Shown here one piece after another: positions 7,734 to 10,670 of a stretch of DNA of 10,670 nt. The notes under the pieces were generated by a model. The model saw nothing but the letters and a program-made list of their open reading frames with translations, did no database searches and was not told where the DNA came from. Each line of letters begins with the position of its first letter. Within the stretch, counting starts at the first letter, position 1. Source of the DNA: Chryseosolibacter sp964393795 (GTDB taxonomy: Bacteria > Bacteroidota > Bacteroidia > Cytophagales > Cyclobacteriaceae); the NCBI GenBank assembly GCA_964393795.1, contig CAYMWA010000127.1:1-10670 (forward strand), read 5' to 3'. The position numbers and the translations under genes are program-made.

Positions 7734-7970
7734 TTATCTAGGCCTGTTGAAATAGATCGCGAACAGCCCGATGCCGGCCCATATCATATTGGTGAGCACG
7801 CTGGGAAAATCACCCGTATCGAGTGAGTTTACCACCAGACAAAGTCCACCGACAATATTCATCAGCTGATACGGCACGCGGTCAGCCCTCAATTTTCCAA
7901 GGCTCAGCAGCAGGTAAGCTACGATAAAAAGCAAGGCACCGATCCACCCGATAATTTCCTCTATACTCAT
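7734..7970 (-). CDS. Small three-helix membrane protein (CBU_0592-like)
   Basis: This is a 78-residue inner-membrane protein of unknown function. Three hydrophobic helices are visible: about residues 6-25 (IGWIGALLFIVAYLLLSLG), 34-50 (YQLMNIVGGLCLVVNSL) and 58-75 (VLTNMIWAGIGLFAIYF). The pattern of a WIG motif, an LLS-G-L loop, PYQLMN-GG and a final WAGIGLFAIY matches small conserved membrane proteins known as the CBU_0592 family, as far as I can recall; no enzymatic residues are evident. The stop codon (7734-7736) directly abuts the stop codon of the convergent TetR gene. A likely promoter -7 box lies about 70 bp upstream. A functional link with the neighbouring genes is not indicated. Confidence 0.85.
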   Translation of the reverse strand: MSIEEIIGWIGALLFIVAYLLLSLGKLRADRVPYQLMNIVGGLCLVVNSLDTGDFPSVLTNMIWAGIGLFAIYFNRPR

Positions 7971-8040
7971 ACAGTAACATTCATGCGTTCATTTTAACGA
8001 TCAGCCGACGGCAACCTCGCGGGCACAGGAAGACCAGAGA

Positions 8041-8048
8041 CAAAAATA
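8041..8048 (-). promoter_or_regulatory. Candidate -7 box for the small membrane protein
   Basis: Read on the minus strand the sequence is TATTTTTG, an exact match to the Bacteroidota -7 consensus TAnnTTTG, about 70 bp upstream of the start codon at 7970. A TTTG lies upstream, but only about 12 bp away where about 19-21 is expected, so the -33 element is uncertain. Confidence 0.4.
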
Positions 8049-8149
8049 GCGGACATTTTACAAACGTTGCCTATCGAAATCGATTGATTGAAAGTGTCAT
8101 TGGCAAATTCGGTTGAAAAACCGTTATATTGACACTCAAAGCAGAGACT

Positions 8150-8920
8150 ATGGCACAAGGATTTCTTATTGATATGGATGGCGTGATCTACGGAGGCGAC
8201 ACGATGATCCCCGGGGCAGACGAATTCGTTGCGCGGTTGTTGCGGGAAAAAATTCCGTTCACGTTCATGACCAACAACAGCCAGCGCACACCACTCGAAA
8301 CGGTAAGGAAGCTGCGTAAGCTGGGTATCGAAGTCGAGGAAAAGCACGTCTATACAAGCGCAATGGCGACGGGCAAATTCATCGCCAGCCAACGGCCCAA
8401 CGGCTCGTGCTATGTGCTCGGAGAAGGGGGGCTGCTGACCAGTCTTCATGACAACGGGCTTACGCTCGTAGAGACCGACCCGGACTTCGTCGTGCTCGGC
8501 GAAGGCAGAAATTTCACACTCGAGATGGTGCAAAAGGCCGTCGACATGATCCTGGCCGGGGCCAAATTCATCACAACCAACCGCGACCCTTCTCCGAAGA
8601 AGAAAGGATGGAACAACCTCGGCATCGCCGCGACTACGGCCATGATCGAAGAGGCCACAGGCACCCGGGCATTCGTGGTCGGCAAACCCGGACCCTTCAT
8701 GATGCGCTCCGCCCGGAAATTCATCGGACTCGAAACGGCAGATACCGTCGTCATCGGCGACACCATGGCCACCGATATCCGCGGCGGCGTACAGATGGGA
8801 TACAAAACAATACTCGTGCTGTCTGGCGTCTCCACCCGCCAGGATCTCGCACAATACGCGTTCAAAGCAGATATGATCGTGGAAAGCGTGAAGGATATTC
8901 AGTTACCGTTGAAGTTTTAG
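8150..8920 (+). CDS. HAD superfamily IIA hydrolase (NagD-like phosphatase)
   Basis: This is a probable cytoplasmic phosphatase of 256 residues, of the NagD/4-nitrophenylphosphatase/phosphoglycolate phosphatase group. All HAD motifs are present: motif I FLIDMDGVIYGG with nucleophile D8 and acid D10, motif II MTNNS (40-44), motif III lysine K179 in VVGKPGP, and motif IV VIGDTMATDIRGG with D204 and D209. The type IIA cap domain lies between motifs II and III (about 60-170), including TTNRDPSP and GWNNLGIAATTAMIEEATG. The start is the ATG at 8150; an upstream in-frame TTG (8129) would add seven residues and is rejected because the family begins very close to motif I. It is divergent from the membrane protein gene and followed at once by repeat DNA. 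The physiological substrate is not predictable from sequence. Confidence 0.93.
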   Translation: MAQGFLIDMDGVIYGGDTMIPGADEFVARLLREKIPFTFMTNNSQRTPLETVRKLRKLGIEVEEKHVYTSAMATGKFIASQRPNGSCYVLGEGGLLTSLHDNGLTLVETDPDFVVLGEGRNFTLEMVQKAVDMILAGAKFITTNRDPSPKKKGWNNLGIAATTAMIEEATGTRAFVVGKPGPFMMRSARKFIGLETADTVVIGDTMATDIRGGVQMGYKTILVLSGVSTRQDLAQYAFKADMIVESVKDIQLPLKF

Positions 8921-8936
8921 TTGCCGGATGCAGCCG

Positions 8937-9000
8937 GTTGCTGGTTGCCGGTTGCAAGTTACAAGTTGCAGGTTGTAGAGTTGCAGGGTGCAGGGTGCAC
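8937..9000 (+). repeat. Degenerate GTTGCNG heptamer array after the HAD gene
   Basis: Starting about 16 bp after the HAD stop codon there are about nine tandem units of seven to eight bases: GTTGCTG, GTTGCCG, GTTGCAA, GTTACAA, GTTGCAG, GTTGTAG, AGTTGCAG, GGTGCAG, GGTGCAC. The units diverge towards the right end. The orientation is opposite to that of the arrays at 9276-9493, so the two sets form an imperfect inverted pair around 9001-9270. Confidence 0.8.
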
Positions 9001-9052
9001 GTGTCATTGATCAATCCTCCGAAACATGTACGCTACTTTCAGTTTCTCTCAG

Positions 9053-9180
9053 AACCCTGATAAGGGTCCAATACGAATAGTACCGGGTGCTAACCCGGTG
9101 TCCATGAAATAACCTGAACGGTTTGCCCCGCACAAATGCAATCGGGAGATGCACCTTCGGGCAAACGGATGCGCGTTATC
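9053..9180. other. Hairpin-rich non-coding element, possible structured RNA or repeat element
   Basis: The segment contains several perfect pairings: ACCC/GGGT around TGATAA (9053-9066), ACCGGGT/ACCCGGT around GCTA (9082-9099), and GTTTGCCC/GGGCAAAC (9121-9128 with 9159-9166) enclosing a TGCA/TGCA pair. GATAA (9058-9062) can also pair with TTATC (9176-9180), closing a multibranch fold, though this competes with the first hairpin. TACTTTC at 9034-9040 resembles a -7 box. It does not match any riboswitch, tRNA, tmRNA, SRP or RNase P core that I know. It may be a small RNA, or more likely a copy of an interspersed non-autonomous repeat. The strand is uncertain. Confidence 0.4.
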
Positions 9181-9235
9181 TTAAGTCAATGACGGACGTT
9201 GAACGAACAACAACCGACGACCGGCGACCGTCAAG

Positions 9236-9265
9236 CAAGGTTCAACTTCCGGGAAGTTTGCCCTT
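9236..9265. repeat. Palindrome module, copy A
   Basis: Positions 9236-9259 are repeated identically at 9416-9439, exactly 180 bp away. The core is AACTTCCGGGAAGTT (9244-9258), a palindrome of 7-bp arms around one G. It is followed by TGCCCTTCGGGC, itself a small hairpin (GCCC/GGGC), and then by CCTGCAA heptamers. Confidence 0.8.
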
Positions 9266-9275
9266 CGGGCTCAAG

Positions 9276-9289
9276 CCTGCAACCTGCAA
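9276..9289 (-). repeat. Short CCTGCAA heptamer pair
   Basis: Two exact CCTGCAA units are followed by a diverged CTTGAAC. They are the reverse-complement form of the GTTGCAG units at 8937-9000. Confidence 0.7.
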
Positions 9290-9308
9290 CTTGAACCAAC
9301 CAACAACT

Positions 9309-9371
<63 letters not shown>

Positions 9372-9373
9372 CC

Positions 9374-9408
9374 GCAACCGGCAACTGGCAACCGGTAACC
9401 GGTAACAA
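9374..9408 (-). repeat. GCAACCG heptamer array
   Basis: Five tandem units are visible: GCAACCG, GCAACTG, GCAACCG, GTAACCG, GTAACAA. This is the reverse complement of the GTTGCCG array at 40-67 near the left window edge. Confidence 0.8.
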
Positions 9409-9415
9409 CCGTCAA

Positions 9416-9463
9416 CAAGGTTCAACTTCCGGGAAGTTTTGAACTTCCCGGAAGTTTGCCCTT
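9416..9463. repeat. Palindrome module, copy B, with duplicated inverted core
   Basis: This begins with the same 24 bases as copy A. The core AACTTCCGGGAAGTT (9424-9438) is followed by a second core in reverse-complement form, AACTTCCCGGAAGTT (9442-9456). It then ends in the same GGAAGTTTGCCCTT as copy A (9450-9463 versus 9252-9265). Copy B therefore looks like copy A with its palindrome duplicated in inverted orientation. Copy B can form two adjacent hairpins or one larger one. Confidence 0.8.
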
Positions 9464-9493
9464 GCAACCTGCAACCTGCAACTCTGCAACTCC
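9464..9493 (-). repeat. GCAACCT heptamer array abutting the M20 stop codon
   Basis: Two exact GCAACCT units are followed by two eight-base variants (GCAACTCT, GCAACTCC). The array ends one base from the stop codon of the M20 gene (9495-9497). Read in the direction of that gene it is GTTGCAG-type DNA, as after the HAD gene. Confidence 0.75.
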
Positions 9494-9494
9494 T

Positions 9495-10670
9495 TCAATT
9501 CCCCAGTCTCCGAAGGGCGATGTATGCCATCAGGCCGGTGCTGATGGCGAGCACGTCCTCGTCGATGTTGAAGGTCGGTGTGTGGAGGGAGGATGTAATG
9601 CCTTTGGCGCTGTTTCCGACGCCACAGAAATAGAAACACGCGTCCGCCACTTGTGAGTAGTAGGCGAAATCTTCTGATGCCATCATAATATTTTCGTCAA
9701 GGACATTCTCTTCGCCGAGGTAGGCTACGGCGTGCTGTCGCACTTCCTCCGTCAGTACTTCTTCATTGATCAAAAACGGATAGCCACGCTCAATGGTGAA
9801 TTCGCAAGTAGCGCCCATCCCCGCCGCAATGTCTTCGGCCATCTTTTTCATGCGTAGATGCGCTTCTTCGCGCCAGGTTTCATTCATCGCACGAAAGGTC
9901 CCTTCCATATAAACTTCATTCGGAATGATGTTGATCGCTCCATCGGCCGTCACCTTGCCAAAAGAAAGGACGGTCGGGTCTCCGGGGTAGGCGACGCGGC
10001 TCACAATCTGTTGCAAGGCAAGAATGATCTGCGCGGCGATGACAACCGGATCCGTGTTTTGATGCGGCTGCGCAGCGTGACCTCCCTTGCCAATCACACG
10101 AACACGCAGTGCATCCATTGAGGCCATCTGTTTTCCTTTGCGGATACCGATTTTCCCTACGGGGATATGGGGCATCGCATGCTGTCCAATAACGGCATCG
10201 ACACGCGGATTCTCCAACACACCATCGCGTATCATATGTGTCGCCCCGCCTGGCAGCACTTCCTCTCCCGGCTGAAAGAAAAACTTCACAGTACCGCCGA
10301 AATTATCCCTCAACTTTTGAATGATCTGAGCCGCACCCAACAGCGACGCCGTGTGAAAGTCGTGACCGCAAGCGTGCATCACGTTGGGGTTCACCGACGC
10401 GTACGAAACCTTATTCGCTTCTTGAATCGGCAGTGCATCCATGTCCGCACGCAGCGCGACTACCTTGTCGGATGGTTTCGTGCCCGTGATCACGGCCAAT
10501 ATACCCGTATCCGCCACCGGCTTCCATGAGATACCCAATGCATCAAGCCGCTCCTTGACAAAGGCCGACGTCGTGTACTCCTGAAACGACAACTCCGGAT
10601 GCGCATGCAAATGACGACGAACAGAAACGACGTCGTCAAGAATGGCAGCGGATAAGGATTTGATTTCGGA
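9495..10670 (-). CDS. M20 family amidohydrolase/metallopeptidase (partial at 5' end)
   Basis: This is a probable cytoplasmic zinc- or manganese-dependent hydrolase of the M20D group (hippurate hydrolase/N-acyl-amino-acid amidohydrolase type), cleaving an acyl group from an amino acid or similar amide. The frame stays open to the window edge; 391 codons are visible, close to the usual family length of about 390-400, so only a few N-terminal residues are missing. The visible frame begins SEIKSLSAAILDDVVSVRRH; an internal TTG (10608-10610) is not the true start because conserved RRHLHAHPELSFQE spans it. Numbering from the window edge, metal and catalytic motifs are MHACGHDFHTA with C101 and H103, FFQPGEE with E136/E137, IGQHAMPHIPVG with H164, and LHTPTFNIDED with H363. 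GKGGHAAQPH (195-204) belongs to the dimerisation domain. No signal peptide is visible in what remains. Confidence 0.93.
   Translation of the reverse strand, partial: SEIKSLSAAILDDVVSVRRHLHAHPELSFQEYTTSAFVKERLDALGISWKPVADTGILAVITGTKPSDKVVALRADMDALPIQEANKVSYASVNPNVMHACGHDFHTASLLGAAQIIQKLRDNFGGTVKFFFQPGEEVLPGGATHMIRDGVLENPRVDAVIGQHAMPHIPVGKIGIRKGKQMASMDALRVRVIGKGGHAAQPHQNTDPVVIAAQIILALQQIVSRVAYPGDPTVLSFGKVTADGAINIIPNEVYMEGTFRAMNETWREEAHLRMKKMAEDIAAGMGATCEFTIERGYPFLINEEVLTEEVRQHAVAYLGEENVLDENIMMASEDFAYYSQVADACFYFCGVGNSAKGITSSLHTPTFNIDEDVLAISTGLMAYIALRRLGN

Noticed and set aside
7994..8854. Minus-strand open frame of 286 codons across the HAD gene
   Set aside because: The plus strand encodes a complete HAD-IIA protein with all four motifs. 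The minus frame is rich in His, Cys and Asp without family features and is an antisense shadow.
9040..9180. Cobalamin, TPP or other known riboswitch
   Set aside because: Short stretches such as ACCTGAACGG and ATCGGGAGATGC recall parts of known riboswitches, but the full conserved cores (B12 box, TPP CTGAGA region) are absent and no plus-strand gene follows for it to control.
9495..10610. M20 gene starting at the TTG at 10608-10610
   Set aside because: The conserved RRHLHAHPEL motif spans this codon and the frame is open to the window edge, so the true start lies outside the window.

Overview
The window looks like chromosomal DNA of a Bacteroidota bacterium, probably of the order Cytophagales. 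The grounds are a complete SusC/SusD pair, several lipoproteins with Bacteroidota-type signal peptides, start codons without clear Shine-Dalgarno sequences, a TAnnTTTG-type -7 promoter match, and intergenic DNA full of short heptamer repeats. The lineage below phylum level is an inference. No IS transposase, integrase, CRISPR array, rRNA or tRNA was recognised.

Layout. Positions 1-163 hold repetitive non-coding DNA. Positions 164-7000, all on the minus strand, form one probable operon read from right to left: a TonB-linked outer-membrane transporter (SusC/RagA), its SusD-like surface lipoprotein, a Calx-beta-type lipoprotein, and a lipoprotein of the alkaline phosphatase/nucleotide pyrophosphatase superfamily. 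A TetR-type regulator at 7140-7733 is transcribed divergently from the operon; the shared intergenic region carries overlapping small palindromes that could be its operator. A 78-residue membrane protein (7734-7970, minus) converges on the regulator with no spacer. A HAD-IIA (NagD-like) phosphatase follows at 8150-8920 (plus). An M20 amidohydrolase/peptidase occupies 9495-10670 (minus) and lacks only its first few codons at the window edge.

How the genes may work together. SusC and SusD would bind and import a ligand across the outer membrane. The third lipoprotein would be an accessory surface binding protein. The phosphatase-fold lipoprotein would cut a phosphoester (or related ester) at the cell surface or in the periplasm. 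This suggests a small nutrient-scavenging locus for a phosphorylated compound rather than a classical polysaccharide locus, since there is no glycoside hydrolase. The substrate cannot be read from the sequence. The divergent TetR gene is the obvious candidate regulator, which is less usual than the ECF-sigma or hybrid two-component control common for SusCD loci.

The 574-bp gap at 8921-9494 is the most structured non-coding part. It contains heptamer arrays in opposite orientations at its two ends, a segment with perfect hairpins (about 9053-9180), two related palindrome modules exactly 180 bp apart, and a perfect 11-copy CTAA microsatellite. Similar heptamers follow the phosphatase gene at 1-163. 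I see no convincing undescribed protein system. The best leads are the TetR-linked phosphoester SusCD locus and the modular repeats at gene 3' ends.
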